Positions 27,962 to 38,481 of a stretch of 64,000 bases of DNA are shown here, in pieces. The notes under the pieces are model-generated. The model worked only from the letters and a program-made list of their open reading frames with translations, searched no databases and was not told the DNA's origin. How positions within the stretch are numbered: position 1 is the stretch's first letter; every line of letters begins with the position of its first letter. Source of the DNA: Shewanella psychromarinicola (lineage in GTDB: Bacteria; Pseudomonadota; Gammaproteobacteria; Enterobacterales; Shewanellaceae); contig NZ_CP034073.1 of assembly GCF_003855155.1 (NCBI RefSeq), positions 558,001-622,000 of the forward strand. The letters are read 5' to 3'. A program made the translations under genes and the position numbers.

Positions 27962-28467
27962 AATGTACAAATTCAACTCTGAACTTGAGGCCGTTAAAGA
28001 CTTTTTATAAAAGAATGCGTGAGCAGATTCATCGCTTCAGGTTCAATTAAAATCGAGGACGTTGAAGAAAATAGCGTGAAGCTCACATGGCCTTTCACGT
28101 ATATCCATATACTCCAAGGCATTCAGGCATCCTGCCTATCAGATGCTAGCTAGCTTTCGCGGTACCGGTCGTTCCTTGGCGTTCTGCCATCACGACATTC
28201 GTAAATCCATTCACATCAGATGTACCATCGGAAGCGTTAGCATTTTCACTCTTTATTGCAAAATGGGCCGAAGCAGCATACAAATGAATTTAAAAGCTGG
28301 ATCAATCCCCATGGCGACCTTTTCGCATCTGTTGTTTAAGTAAATAGGGAAAATGTTGCGGGGCGGCTGGGCCAATTCTTTTAAAAAGAGTAAAGAGGGA
28401 ACAGCCGTTGGTTTCCTCTTGGTCTGGTGTGGGCGAAGCGCCACGACGTTCGTGGCCGCAGGCCATA
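27962..28467 (-). repeat. Right inverted repeat flanking the CO island
   Basis: About 506 bases, the longer copy of the repeat also found reversed at 11848-12194. It keeps the extra internal blocks missing on the left, including the region with CAGGCATCCTGCC. Frames within it (for example around 28143-28343) are spurious. It is followed by core-type sequence from 28470. Confidence 0.85.
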
Positions 28468-28534
28468 CGCTCAGAATACAAATGACCGCAGACTACATCT
28501 AAAAATCACAATGGAATAATACTTATCAAAAAAC

Positions 28535-29137
28535 TTATTTATATCCCCAAGGTTTCGGCGGTAATGCGACAGGCTTAGTGAGATCAAACTCTACTTTAAA
28601 GTCGCGATTTTCTCGGCTTAACCGATAAGTAAAAGTATGGGCTTCAATCATCATCTGCCATTCGTTAGTGACCGATTGCGTTAAGCCATGTTGCTTAAAA
28701 TTGGCAATGGACTCATCATCTACAGGAAAAGTCTGCATATTTGCAGTGCCAGTATCGCGTGTATCACCACCATACATAGTCACTTTATCTTCACTGCCAT
28801 CTTGATGGCGATGATCATGCTTTAAGCGTAATCCGGTATCGGTTTGAGTTATCACCCAAGTGCGAGAGTGATCATCGCCAACATGAAATGGAATACGTAA
28901 CTGATGATCGGTGCATTCTCTTACATGCATAACTAATGATTTGCCACTAAAGCCATCCCCTTTACCGCCACCAGCAGTGACTTTACCCGCAAAAGCTTTA
29001 CCGCAAAGATCGCTGATCGCTTCAAAAAATTGCTGTTGCTGTAACGAGTTAGCGGCATAAGCAGGATTAACTAACATAGCGCTACCACACAGCAGTACAC
29101 CACTGAAATATCCGCTAAGCCTAATTAACGTTGGCAT
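28535..29137 (-). CDS. Secreted hypothetical protein
   Basis: 200 residues with a signal peptide (hydrophobic core YFSGVLLCGSAMLV, cleavage near AYA-AN). The mature part is His/Asp-rich (HDHRHQDGS) and contains two cysteines that could pair. It ends in a PKPWGYK tail. The ATG at 29137 has an AAGGAACG site. No family I can name; a periplasmic or secreted role is inferred. First core gene to the right of the CO island. Confidence 0.65.
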   Translation of the reverse strand: MPTLIRLSGYFSGVLLCGSAMLVNPAYAANSLQQQQFFEAISDLCGKAFAGKVTAGGGKGDGFSGKSLVMHVRECTDHQLRIPFHVGDDHSRTWVITQTDTGLRLKHDHRHQDGSEDKVTMYGGDTRDTGTANMQTFPVDDESIANFKQHGLTQSVTNEWQMMIEAHTFTYRLSRENRDFKVEFDLTKPVALPPKPWGYK

Positions 29138-29285
29138 AATGATCGTTCCTTGTTTATCAAACCATTGGGTCATCTAATCAATAAAGTGCAGTCGTATAAC
29201 AAAACAGCGACTGAGCAGACTAAATTAAAAGACCAAAGTATCGAACCAGATTACCTTGTTATTGAATCTGTTACTGCAAAAAAAC

Positions 29286-29313
29286 AAAACCCGCAAACGT
29301 TAATGCGGGTTTT
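29286..29313. terminator. ygiQ terminator
   Basis: A 10-bp stem AAAACCCGCA/TGCGGGTTTT with an 8-base loop and T tracts on both strands, 26 bases past the ygiQ stop. Confidence 0.8.
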
Positions 29314-29338
29314 TATGACAGTAAGTTAACGTGTTAGC

Positions 29339-31660
29339 TTACTTGGCGTATTTAGATTTAGTCGCCCAAGTGGTCGCTTTAGCTGGACGCTTAGCGCCTT
29401 GGTTTTTGGGTGCTTGCCCTTTTGCCGCTTGGCCCGAAGCTTTGGCTGGAGACTTTGGTTTCTGCCCTACTGGCTTAGCACTGCCTTTGTCTGCTTTAGT
29501 GGAACCTTTACGGTCTTCAAACTGATCAGCAGAAAAACGCGTCATGGCCTTTTGACCACCTTGCTCTTTCGCTTTAGCCGATGGCTTTTGGCCCCACTTC
29601 ACTTTCGTTTGTTCATTACGGGTTTCTGGCGGCACCAAATGATTTGGTCCATTACCAATTAACGACTCTTTACCCATGGCAACTAGCGCTTCACGGATCA
29701 TCGGCCAACCCAATGGGTCGTGATAACGTAATAAGAATTTATGCAATTTACGCTGACGGCCTTTTTTCGGCACTGTCACTTTTTCACTATCATGCTTAAC
29801 GTTTTTCAGTGAGTTCAGTTCGGTATGATAAATCGTGGTCGCATTGGCCATCGGTGAGGGATAAAAGTTTTGCACTTGGTCGAGCTTAAATTTCTGCCCT
29901 TTTAACCATAACGCCAAATTAACCATGTCTTCATCGGTGGTACCAGGATGCGCCGAAATAAAGTACGGAATTAAAAACTGTTCTTTACCCGCTTCTTTAG
30001 AAAACTTATCAAACAGTTCTTTAAACTTGTCATAGGTTCCCATACCTGGCTTCATCATTTTACTGAGAGGACCGTCTTCGGTATGTTCAGGGGCAATTTT
30101 TAAATACCCACCAACATGATGCTTAGCTAACTCTCTAATATATTCTGGGTTTTCGATAGCCAAATCGTAACGAACACCCGAAGCAATTAACACTTTTTTA
30201 ATGCCAGGTACTTCACGTGCCGCTTTATATAAATCGATGGTGTGTTTATGGTCGGTGCCTAAATGACCACAAATAGACGGATACACACACGACAAACGTC
30301 GGCAGGTTTTCTCCGCTTTCTCACTGGTACAGCCTAAACGGTACATGTTCGCCGTTGGGCCGCCCAAGTCAGAAATGACCCCGGTAAAGCCCGGCACTTT
30401 TTCTTGAATGTCTTTAATTTCTTTAATGATCGACTCTTGCGAGCGACTTTGAATAATGCGTCCTTCATGCTCGGTAATCGAACAAAATGAGCAACCACCA
30501 AAACAACCACGCATGATATTGATTGAAGTCTTGATCATATCGTAGGCGGGGATTTTCTCATCACCATACATGGGGTGCGCGATACGCTGATACGGTAAAT
30601 CAAATACCGCATCCATTTCATCGGTGTTTAGTGGCCACGCAGGCGGATTAACCCACACCCCGCGGTTGGCATCATGGGACTGAAATAACGCTCGAGCACA
30701 ACCCGGATTTTGCTCTTGGTGTAAAATCCGTGAAGCATGGGCGTATAAATATTTGTCTTCGCTGACCTTATCAAATGCCGGTAGCAACACATAGGTTTTT
30801 TCCCACGGCTTAGGTCGTGGCGGCTGAATACTAATCGCTTTAGGCGCGTCGTTATCAAAAATTTTGTTGTCGGAAGGACCCGATAAATTACTGCAGCCAA
30901 CATCATCGGCACCATAAGGATTCGGCAGCGGTTCAATTTTGTGTAACTGATCAATTTTACGAGAATCCATACCGCGCCAACCAGGCATAGGTGCTTTACG
31001 CATTACCGCAGTACCACGAACATCATCAATGTCGCTAATGGCTTCACCCGCCGCAATACGGCGGGCGACTTCCATCAGTGGACGCTCAGCATTACCGTAA
31101 ATTAAAATGTCTGCTTTGGCGTCAAAAATCACGCTGCGACGCACTTTGTCTGACCAATAATCATAGTGGGCAATACGACGTAAACTGGCTTCAATACCGC
31201 CAATGACCACCGGCACTTCTTTAAAAGCTTCTTTACAACGTTGGGTATAAACGGTCACGGCACGATCTGGGCGTTTTCCGCCAATGTCACCAGCCGTGTA
31301 AGCATCGTCATGACGTAACTTACGATCAGCCGTGTAGCGGTTAATCATCGAATCCATGTTGCCAGCGGTCACCCCAAAAAATAAGTTGGGGCGACCGAGT
31401 TGCATAAAATCATCTTTATTAGACCAATCTGGCTGAGAAATAATCCCCACCCGATAACCTTGTGCTTCTAACATTCGCCCAATTACTGCCATACCAAAGC
31501 TAGGATGATCAACATACGCGTCACCTGTTACGATAATAATGTCGCAACTATCCCAGCCTAATTTATCCATCTCTTTACGAGACATAGGTAAAAAAGGTGC
31601 GGTTCCGTAGCATTGCGCCCAAAACTTTGGATAATTAAATAACGTTGACTCAACTTGCAT
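29339..31660 (-). CDS. ygiQ: YgiQ-family radical SAM protein
   Basis: 773 residues. The radical SAM cluster motif appears as CFGGCSFC (Cx3Cx2C) within [21 protein letters not shown] (key Cys three), and the N-terminal UPF0313 domain begins [16 protein letters not shown]. The C-terminal 120 residues are Lys/Ala/Gln-rich and disordered. The reaction is unknown. Frames on the opposite strand in the tail are shadows. Confidence 0.92.
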   Translation of the reverse strand: MQVESTLFNYPKFWAQCYGTAPFLPMSRKEMDKLGWDSCDIIIVTGDAYVDHPSFGMAVIGRMLEAQGYRVGIISQPDWSNKDDFMQLGRPNLFFGVTAGNMDSMINRYTADRKLRHDDAYTAGDIGGKRPDRAVTVYTQRCKEAFKEVPVVIGGIEASLRRIAHYDYWSDKVRRSVIFDAKADILIYGNAERPLMEVARRIAAGEAISDIDDVRGTAVMRKAPMPGWRGMDSRKIDQLHKIEPLPNPYGADDVGCSNLSGPSDNKIFDNDAPKAISIQPPRPKPWEKTYVLLPAFDKVSEDKYLYAHASRILHQEQNPGCARALFQSHDANRGVWVNPPAWPLNTDEMDAVFDLPYQRIAHPMYGDEKIPAYDMIKTSINIMRGCFGGCSFCSITEHEGRIIQSRSQESIIKEIKDIQEKVPGFTGVISDLGGPTANMYRLGCTSEKAEKTCRRLSCVYPSICGHLGTDHKHTIDLYKAAREVPGIKKVLIASGVRYDLAIENPEYIRELAKHHVGGYLKIAPEHTEDGPLSKMMKPGMGTYDKFKELFDKFSKEAGKEQFLIPYFISAHPGTTDEDMVNLALWLKGQKFKLDQVQNFYPSPMANATTIYHTELNSLKNVKHDSEKVTVPKKGRQRKLHKFLLRYHDPLGWPMIREALVAMGKESLIGNGPNHLVPPETRNEQTKVKWGQKPSAKAKEQGGQKAMTRFSADQFEDRKGSTKADKGSAKPVGQKPKSPAKASGQAAKGQAPKNQGAKRPAKATTWATKSKYAK

Positions 31661-31862
31661 GTATATGACCTACATAAATGGGGAAAATCAGTCTGCCTGA
31701 TCCATTGACAACATCAGCCTGTGGCTGAATTTAACGGACGCAGATTATAGCAGTACCGCGACACTAAGTGTGACTAAAAAAACACCAAATGTGAAATATT
31801 TTTATCCTGTTATACCCTTGCAAATTGAGTGGTCATATTACTATTCCCTCATGTTTTCAATG

Positions 31863-32258
31863 TTATAACCCAAGAAAGAAACCAATATTAGCAACAGCTA
31901 AAATCAATAGTACAATCCAGGTGATTAATACGCCGTAAAATCGACCAAAATGATAATCACCCTTACCTTGATTAAGTCCAATAGCATGCAGTAAACGCGC
32001 AACAATCCAAGCCGTGCCCAAACAATGTACCAAGTACATTGGCATACCATTAAATTCAGCTAGCACCAATAAAATTAACACTATGGGGGCATTTTCAATT
32101 AAATTTCCGTGGGCTCTTATGGCAACGGATAATCCTTGATGGCCGCCATCACCTATACCAATTTTATTCGCTCGGCGAAATTTAACCACTTTGTAAGATA
32201 ATGCTAAAACCAACAGTGCCGTTAAGCCGGCATATAAACCCGATACCATCAATGTCAT
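31863..32258 (-). CDS. yecN: MAPEG-family inner membrane protein (YecN-like)
   Basis: 131 residues with four membrane helices. IGIGDGGHQGLSVAIRAHGNLIENAPI is the MAPEG signature region (Arg-x-His-x-Asn...Glu); similar length to E. coli YecN. The family includes glutathione transferases and leukotriene synthases, but the bacterial substrate is unknown. A GGAAT site precedes the ATG. Confidence 0.88.
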   Translation of the reverse strand: MTLMVSGLYAGLTALLVLALSYKVVKFRRANKIGIGDGGHQGLSVAIRAHGNLIENAPIVLILLVLAEFNGMPMYLVHCLGTAWIVARLLHAIGLNQGKGDYHFGRFYGVLITWIVLLILAVANIGFFLGL

Positions 32259-32600
32259 GAGTTATTCCTTGAAAAGACTATATTATTGTTATTACATCAA
32301 TATTTAATAAGTTGAGTATAGCCAAACGACCTCGAAACACCGGATTGAGCAAGTATAGAGGTGACAGAGTCAAGGCATGAAATAGCTGGACTAGTTATTC
32401 TATTTATTCTAGTTTCCTATTTTATAACACTGAAACAGGTTGCTTCTCAACTTGCCCTTCGGGAGCTCTGAAACGAGCATGTTGAAGTGGCTTAGCGATA
32501 TAACATCATATTGGATCAGTTTGGCTGTAAACACACGCCTTAATCGGTTAATATTCGCGCCAAATAAGCTCATCACCTTACAAAAAGTGACTATCGCCCA
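32259..32600 (+). other. Intergenic region between yecN and the ThrE-like gene
   Basis: 342 bases with the divergent promoters of the two neighbours. No RNA gene, repeat or supported frame was seen; the 60-codon frame at 32440 is not supported. Confidence 0.5.
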
Positions 32601-33821
32601 GTGGATAATCAGGATTTTTTAGAAAAACGTCGATTTATCATTAAATTAGGAAAAGCCTTACACAAGTTTGGTACCCCGGCGTATCGCTTAGAATCTCACT
32701 TACAAACCGTATCAACGACTCTGGGTATCGAAGGGTATTTCTTAATATCACCCACATCGATGACCTTCGTACTTCAGCATGACACTGAGCAAGAATACAA
32801 TCACGTAGCCCGTGTGAATCCGGGCGATCTCGACTTAGGCTCGTTAGCGCGCACCTTTGAACTGGTAGAAGAACTCAGCTCTGGGCAACGGACACTGCAA
32901 GAAGCCCTTGATCGCTTAGAAGAAATAGCCAATAAGCCTAATCCTTATGGACACAAACTGACGTTATTGGCCTTTGGCACAAGTGCGGGCGGGTTTGCCA
33001 TGCTAATGGGCACAGGTTGGCACGATGTTTTTTGGTCGGCCATACTTGGCTTACTGGTATACGGTTTAGTCTTTTGGGCTGAACGATCAAAACGTATCGC
33101 CGAAATGCTCGAGCCCATGGCGGCGGTTATGTGCGCCATCTTGGTCTCCGGTATTGCGCAATTTGACCCCAGCATCAATTTACCTGTCACCATTTTGTCT
33201 GGGATCATTATCTTTGTCCCTGGCCTTGCGCTCACACTCGGTTTAGCTGAGCTAGCCGCCCGCGATTTAATCTCTGGTACTGCGCGCATTATGGACGCTG
33301 TGATGCAGCTGTTTAAACTGTATTTTGGCGCCGTGCTCGGCATGACCATTGGTAAAGCCATCTTTGGTGATGCCATTTATGTTGAACCCATTCCACTGCC
33401 ACGCTGGGCTACTTGGTCTGCGGTGCCGCTATTGTCTATGTCACTGGTGATCATCTTTAAAGCGCGCTTAAAAGACTCTCCTTGGGGGGTTTGTGCTGGC
33501 ATTGTGGCATTCTTTTCTGCCATGCTCGGAGGAATTTACTTAGGCGAATCCATTGGCATATTTGTTGGCGCGTTATCGGTAGGGATATATTCAAACCTCT
33601 ATGCTCGCTGGATGAAAGCACCTGCATCCATTGCATTACTGCAAGGCATCGTTATTCTTGTGCCTGGCAGTAAAACCTATATTGGCTTAAATGCATTAAT
33701 TTCGGGTGAAACCATGCTTAACCAAGCCCATTTGGGGTCGCAAATTTTTCTCATTTTTATGTCTTTAATCGCTGGACTCATTTTTGCTAACGTTGTTGTA
33801 CCCCCTCGTCGTTCGCTGTAA
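32601..33821 (+). CDS. ThrE-family threonine/serine exporter-like protein
   Basis: 406 residues: a soluble N-terminal domain (KRRFIIKLGKALHKFGTPAYRLE) followed by about ten membrane helices in two blocks (YjjP-like then YjjB-like in one chain). The conserved PGLALTLGLAELAARDLISGTARI segment fits the DUF1212/ThrE family. The GTG start at 32601 fits the family N-terminus although the ribosome site is weak. Substrate inferred from family only. Confidence 0.82.
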   Translation: MDNQDFLEKRRFIIKLGKALHKFGTPAYRLESHLQTVSTTLGIEGYFLISPTSMTFVLQHDTEQEYNHVARVNPGDLDLGSLARTFELVEELSSGQRTLQEALDRLEEIANKPNPYGHKLTLLAFGTSAGGFAMLMGTGWHDVFWSAILGLLVYGLVFWAERSKRIAEMLEPMAAVMCAILVSGIAQFDPSINLPVTILSGIIIFVPGLALTLGLAELAARDLISGTARIMDAVMQLFKLYFGAVLGMTIGKAIFGDAIYVEPIPLPRWATWSAVPLLSMSLVIIFKARLKDSPWGVCAGIVAFFSAMLGGIYLGESIGIFVGALSVGIYSNLYARWMKAPASIALLQGIVILVPGSKTYIGLNALISGETMLNQAHLGSQIFLIFMSLIAGLIFANVVVPPRRSL

Positions 33822-33945
33822 ACGTTAGTCTTGTCCTCATATTCCTATCGACTTAAGGGCTGCTATTATTTCAGCCGTTATTTTTACAATCTAAATATCC
33901 ACACAATTTTGATGGCTAAATGAAATATTTATTCAAGCTAAATGC

Positions 33946-33974
33946 TTGACTATTATATTATTCAGGTATGATAT
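33946..33974 (+). promoter_or_regulatory. Sigma-70 promoter of the BamA/TamA-like gene
   Basis: TTGACT (33946-33951), a 17-base spacer, and TGATAT (33969-33974), about 97 bases before the start codon. Confidence 0.55.
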
Positions 33975-34070
33975 AAAACAAATAGGCAACATAAAAACCT
34001 CATACAGGAAACAATACTTCAACGCTTGCTGACCTATTAAAGACATAACAATAAAAATAAGGACGAAGCT

Positions 34071-35750
34071 ATGCCAATAATATTTACGGCAGTATTTTTT
34101 TTCGCCATCCTGCTTGCTTCGTCTTGTGTTCAAGCAAACATAATTGACACTAGGACGCAGTTAATAGTCAAAGATGACTCTGTCACCCGCAAATCATCAC
34201 CATCGACAACCAATAAGCATGATGTCGACAAGGTCACTAACATTGTGGTGGTCAGTCATCCTATTTTTGACGAGTCGGCACCCGATGCTATTTTCCTACA
34301 TCGCTGGGCCAATTATCTGCATATCAATACCAAAGAATCGACTATTCTCAATAGCTTAAGCTTTGAGGAAGGCGATAGCCTTACCAAGAAAGATCTTCAA
34401 GAAGCGCAGCGCTTACTGCGCTACGAACCTTATATTCGTGACGCTGATATCAATATCGCCAGAAAAGATCCTCTCGCCGATGACAACGTTGAAGACGTGG
34501 TATTAGTAGAAACATGGGATAACTGGTCACTACTGCCAACGGTCAGTTTGAGTAAAAATGGCGGCGACACCAAATACTCATTTGGCATAAAAGAAGATAA
34601 CCTACTGGGATTAGGGGTTAAAACCAAAATAAAATATCAATCGAGTGCCGAACGCACCGGTTACAAGTTTGCCTTTGATGCTCCAGTAAGGTGGGTTAAA
34701 CACGGTAATGTGTCGGTTGATTTTTACGATAACAGCGACGGCCAAGCATCGGCAATTGCCTTTAATAAACCCTTCTACACACTCGATACTCAGAATATGT
34801 ACACTGTGTCGTGGTTGACCGATACGCGCATCGACACCACACGACAAAATGGCCAAGACATTAATGAATTTGAGCATGTGATTGATTATACCAATGTAGG
34901 TTTTGGTTGGTTAGTCGACAAACAAGCAGATCAATTGCATCGTGTTAGTCTGGGGATTACCCAAGATAATCATCAATTTAGTAACATAGACGATTACCCA
35001 GTTTCGCCTTTACCTTTTGATCGTGAGTTTGTTTATCCTTGGATCCGCTACGAATACCTGCAAGATCAATACACAGTATTGAATAATATCAAGCTGATTA
35101 ATAAAAACGAAGACTTTAACTTAGGTTGGCATCATACGGTAAGTGTAGGATTTGAAACCAATGACATCGCCGACAATGCGGATATGGGTTATCACGTAAC
35201 GGCTTCAAGCAGTCGCGGTTGGCAACAAGACAATCAATTATTGTTAATGAGTTTAACTGGGCGGACAGATATTCAAACTGGCCAACAAGATTTTTATAAT
35301 GTGGGTTTAGCTGCGGAATATTTTCATCAAATTAGCCCTAAATGGACCGCCTACTCCAAGGCGCGCATTGCAACCTCACACAATAACTATCTTGATCAAA
35401 CGTTTGCACTTGGTGATGAAACCGGCGTACGCGGTTACCCCAATGACTACCAGCATGGTGATAATCAATGGTTGCTCACGAGTGAAATCCGATACTATCC
35501 AAACATCAATTTATATCAACTGGCCGAGTTAGGCTGGGCAGTATTTGCCGATATCGGTCAAGCAAGCGGTGGCCCAGATGAGCAAAACGAAGTTGATGGT
35601 CCTATTGGTAGTATTGGTATTGGCGCACGGATTTACTCTTCTAAATCCAGTTACGGTAACGTAGCCCATGTTGACATTGCCGTTCCGATCACCACAGGTA
35701 ACGACATCAATGCTTGGGAGTTCAGGTTCCAAGTGAAAGATCATTTCTAA
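34071..35750 (+). CDS. BamA/TamA-like outer membrane barrel protein
   Basis: 559 residues. A signal peptide (ILLASSCVQA) is followed by a single POTRA-like domain (about 60-150; EEGDSLTKKDLQEAQRLLRYEPYIRDADI) and a C-terminal 16-strand-type beta barrel. The RGYPNDYQHGDNQ segment matches the conserved VRG(F/Y) loop of Omp85 proteins, and the protein ends with an aromatic residue. It has fewer POTRA domains than BamA, so it is probably an accessory Omp85 protein rather than BamA. An AAGGACG site precedes the ATG. Confidence 0.75.
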   Translation: MPIIFTAVFFFAILLASSCVQANIIDTRTQLIVKDDSVTRKSSPSTTNKHDVDKVTNIVVVSHPIFDESAPDAIFLHRWANYLHINTKESTILNSLSFEEGDSLTKKDLQEAQRLLRYEPYIRDADINIARKDPLADDNVEDVVLVETWDNWSLLPTVSLSKNGGDTKYSFGIKEDNLLGLGVKTKIKYQSSAERTGYKFAFDAPVRWVKHGNVSVDFYDNSDGQASAIAFNKPFYTLDTQNMYTVSWLTDTRIDTTRQNGQDINEFEHVIDYTNVGFGWLVDKQADQLHRVSLGITQDNHQFSNIDDYPVSPLPFDREFVYPWIRYEYLQDQYTVLNNIKLINKNEDFNLGWHHTVSVGFETNDIADNADMGYHVTASSSRGWQQDNQLLLMSLTGRTDIQTGQQDFYNVGLAAEYFHQISPKWTAYSKARIATSHNNYLDQTFALGDETGVRGYPNDYQHGDNQWLLTSEIRYYPNINLYQLAELGWAVFADIGQASGGPDEQNEVDGPIGSIGIGARIYSSKSSYGNVAHVDIAVPITTGNDINAWEFRFQVKDHF

Positions 35751-35901
35751 CCAGGCAGGCTCTGTTGTTACCACAGCGCCTAACTAGGACGGTAGCACTA
35801 ACGAGTAAACGATTAAGACTAAACAATCAACACTCACTCGTTAAATGAATTATTAATATCCATCTGATTTAATGTAAATAATGTAAATAACCTGCGTTTG
35901 T

Positions 35902-35921
35902 TAATGATAATGAATATCATT
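35902..35921 (+). promoter_or_regulatory. Fur box upstream of the TonB-dependent receptor
   Basis: TAATGATAATGAATATCATT is a close match to the Fur consensus built of GATAAT/ATTATC hexamers, 35 bases before the receptor start. It predicts iron repression. Confidence 0.75.
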
Positions 35922-35955
35922 ACCTCCCACTCATTATTTATTAATCGGTATACCT

Positions 35956-38109
35956 ATGTTATTCAAGCCTAGCCAATTGGCTATAGCGACTCATTGTGCA
36001 TTATTTTTATTAGCACTCCCCGTAGCTAATGCCAATGCAGAATCATCATCACAACCCACAGACAACAATGCCTCAATGGAGCGAATGATTATTACTGGCA
36101 GTCGCTCAGCCGAACGGATAGACGAAGTCCCCTCTTCAGTCACGCTTATTGAACAACAAACCCTTGCACAAGACATGTTAGTCACCTCTGAGTTACAAAA
36201 CTTACTCGCATTTCGCGTCCCAGGACTAGCGCCTAGTACAGGCACATCAAGTAACTCAGGGCAAAATCTCCGTGGTCGTGCCGCATTAGTGATGATTGAC
36301 GGCGTGCCCCAATCTACCCCATTACGAAATGGCAAATTAGGCATAAGCTCTATCGATGCTGGAGCAATTGAACGTATCGAGGTGATTAAAGGGGCAAGCT
36401 CTATTTATGGCAATGGTGCTTCAGGCGGGATCATCAACTACATCACTAAACGAGCCAGCGAAGATAAAGCACGCGTTAATGTCGGGGTTTCCAGTAAATT
36501 TAGCGCGGTAAAATCACAAGACAGTGCCGGTTATCGAGTTGATACTTCCATAGACGGTACCCTTGATGACTTTAGCTACGTATTGAGTGCCATTACAGAA
36601 AAAACAGGCGTGGAACGCGATGCTGAAGGTGACGCCATCGGATTAGTTTATGGTTTATCAGAAACGAAATCGAACAACTATTTTACCAAACTCGGCTACC
36701 AACTTGATGACGACAAGTCGATTCAACTGACGTATAACTACTACGAAGCCCAACAAAACTCAGACTACATCGATGTTGCTGGCAATGCTAACACTGGCGA
36801 AAAAACTTACGCCGTAGAAAATACTACTGGGATTGCAAAACTGGGCGCCCCTCAAGGGCCACGCGGCAATCATAACCTAATGTTAAAATACGTCGACTAT
36901 GAGATATTCAATAACACCCAATTAACCGTCGATGGTTACCTGCAAAAAATTGAAAATATGTTCTTCTTTTCAACGGCACTCGCTAACCTAAGTGAAGGTT
37001 ACGAAGGCGGCCAATCGTTTATCAAGTCAGAAAAGAAAGGCCTGCGGGTTAACTTTGCCACCCAAGTTGATTGGGATAATGTCGAATCAAGCTTTATTTA
37101 CGGTATTGATGCACTGCAAGACATCAGTTCACAACCATTAGAAGACGGCCGAATTTGGGTGCCTGAAATGGACATGGGTAACTTAGCGGTTTATTTACAA
37201 ACTAAGTTTGTCATTGCCAATGATTGGGTTTTAAAAGCCGGGATCCGCCAAGATAGCGTCAAGTTAACTGTCGATGATTATCAAACCTTAACACTCTGCC
37301 GAACCCCAAGTACTTGCTCAGTACCTTTTGATGTCACTGGCGGAGAATTAACATATGACTCAACCACATATAATATTGGCTTACGTTACAATATCAACGC
37401 GTTATTTAACCCGTTTATGAGTTTTTCCCAAGGTGCAGATATTTCAGATATTGGTCGCCTTTTACGCACCGCCACGGTTGATGATATTGCGTTAATCCGC
37501 ACCGAGTCATCCATTGTTGATAACTATGAAATCGGTTTTGCAGGGCAATGGGGTGATGTCAATTATGAAATTGCTGCCTACCGAAGTGAATCAGAATTAG
37601 GTACAAGTAATAGCTTTGATGCAACAACAGGCATTTACTTACCCGTGCGTGCACCACAAAAAATTTGGGGTTACGAAGCACAAATTGACTATCGTGTATT
37701 TGATAATCTCAGCACGGGGTTAAGCTATAGTTGGATTGAAGGTAAAGACACTGATACCGATACGTATCTAGATGGTGGCACCATATCACCACCTAAATTA
37801 ACCGCTTATGTCAGTTGGCAGCCTGTTGAAGAGGCAAGTATCGGCATTAACTACATGTCTGTTGGTGACCGTGACCGATTTGAGCCGATCGATGGCGCAT
37901 ATATTGGGTCTCAAGGACCTATCGAAAATTATAACCTAGTAAACCTAACCAGTCGCTATCAACTCAATAATTGGCAACTCTCACTAGGGGTAGAAAACTT
38001 ACTTAATGAAGATTATTTTTCTGCCCGCTCACAAGCTTCGACTAACGCGAGTTACTATACCAAATCACTGGGTACCACTATCAATGTGGGCGTAAAAGCC
38101 AGCTTTTAA
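35956..38109 (+). CDS. TonB-dependent outer membrane siderophore receptor
   Basis: 717 residues: signal peptide ending ANA, TonB-box-like MERMIITGSRS, plug domain (about 45-160; VMIDGVPQSTPL, IERIEVIKGASSIYGNGASGG), and a 22-strand barrel ending in an aromatic C-terminus (VKASF). Upstream of it lies a Fur box, so it likely imports a ferric siderophore. The ligand cannot be told from sequence. Ends just before a terminator copy that belongs to the rnpB-derived repeat. Confidence 0.92.
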   Translation: MLFKPSQLAIATHCALFLLALPVANANAESSSQPTDNNASMERMIITGSRSAERIDEVPSSVTLIEQQTLAQDMLVTSELQNLLAFRVPGLAPSTGTSSNSGQNLRGRAALVMIDGVPQSTPLRNGKLGISSIDAGAIERIEVIKGASSIYGNGASGGIINYITKRASEDKARVNVGVSSKFSAVKSQDSAGYRVDTSIDGTLDDFSYVLSAITEKTGVERDAEGDAIGLVYGLSETKSNNYFTKLGYQLDDDKSIQLTYNYYEAQQNSDYIDVAGNANTGEKTYAVENTTGIAKLGAPQGPRGNHNLMLKYVDYEIFNNTQLTVDGYLQKIENMFFFSTALANLSEGYEGGQSFIKSEKKGLRVNFATQVDWDNVESSFIYGIDALQDISSQPLEDGRIWVPEMDMGNLAVYLQTKFVIANDWVLKAGIRQDSVKLTVDDYQTLTLCRTPSTCSVPFDVTGGELTYDSTTYNIGLRYNINALFNPFMSFSQGADISDIGRLLRTATVDDIALIRTESSIVDNYEIGFAGQWGDVNYEIAAYRSESELGTSNSFDATTGIYLPVRAPQKIWGYEAQIDYRVFDNLSTGLSYSWIEGKDTDTDTYLDGGTISPPKLTAYVSWQPVEEASIGINYMSVGDRDRFEPIDGAYIGSQGPIENYNLVNLTSRYQLNNWQLSLGVENLLNEDYFSARSQASTNASYYTKSLGTTINVGVKASF

Positions 38110-38125
38110 CCCTAGGAAAAGTAAC

Positions 38126-38309
38126 AAAAAAAAGGCCTCGCATTGCTGCGAGGCCTTTTTTTATAAAGAGGTGAGTTGGCCGATAAGCCGGGTCCTGTCG
38201 TGGACAGTTATTCATCTAGGCCTGCAATTGCTCACAGGCTCAAGCGACCTACCCGGTCCCAACGCGAGCAGCGCCATACGGGACCCTATTTGGTCTTGCT
38301 TCGGGTAGA
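38126..38309 (+). repeat. Left direct repeat (attL-like): displaced rnpB 3' end plus terminator
   Basis: About 184 bases almost identical to 41756-41937: terminator, then the 3' part of rnpB on the minus strand (38169-38309). Similarity stops sharply after TCGGGTAGA. The copies differ at a few positions (for example GTCCTGTCGTGG against GTCTTGTCTTGG), as expected if one copy came with the incoming element. This fragment cannot form a complete RNase P RNA. The frame at 38176-38406 is spurious. Confidence 0.9.
38134..38155. terminator. Terminator copy at left junction
   Basis: GGCCTCGC/GCGAGGCC stem with ATTGCT loop and A/T tracts on both sides; also serves the receptor gene upstream. Confidence 0.75.
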
Positions 38310-38481
38310 CCCTAGCGACAATTGCACGGATGCTTCTAATGCTAAAAGTGGCTACAGTGTACCAAACGATGTACCAAATTCACCTACTTTTATATCACAT
38401 GAATAATCCGAATGATTTCTCTTCGTAAATATGTGATTATAATATGATTATTTACAATGCGAACCATTCTGAAAGGTACTT

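Larger units (their letters stand above)
11848..28467. mobile_element. CO-oxidation / hydrogenase genomic island
   Basis: A 16.6-kb accessory block between the SYLF gene and a core-type secreted protein gene, framed by long inverted repeats. All recognisable genes inside serve CO oxidation, hydrogen evolution, nickel supply or CO sensing: cooA, cooHUXLKM, nickel permease, hypA, cooF, cooS, cooC, cooT, cooJ, hypB. No transposase or integrase was found, so the mode of transfer is not visible. That it was gained by transfer is inferred from its self-contained function and repeat borders. Confidence 0.7.

Noticed and set aside
28143..28343. 66-codon frame in the right inverted repeat
   Set aside because: Lies wholly in a non-coding repeat whose left copy disrupts the frame by deletions.
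11848..28467. Insertion sequence or transposon carrying the CO genes
   Set aside because: No transposase, resolvase or integrase reading frame was found between or beside the repeats; only the repeats themselves can be supported.
32259..32600. Possible riboswitch or leader before the ThrE-like gene
   Set aside because: No known motif or terminator/antiterminator pair could be recognised.
38176..38406. 76-codon frame
   Set aside because: Antisense to the duplicated rnpB 3' fragment and not preceded by a ribosome site.
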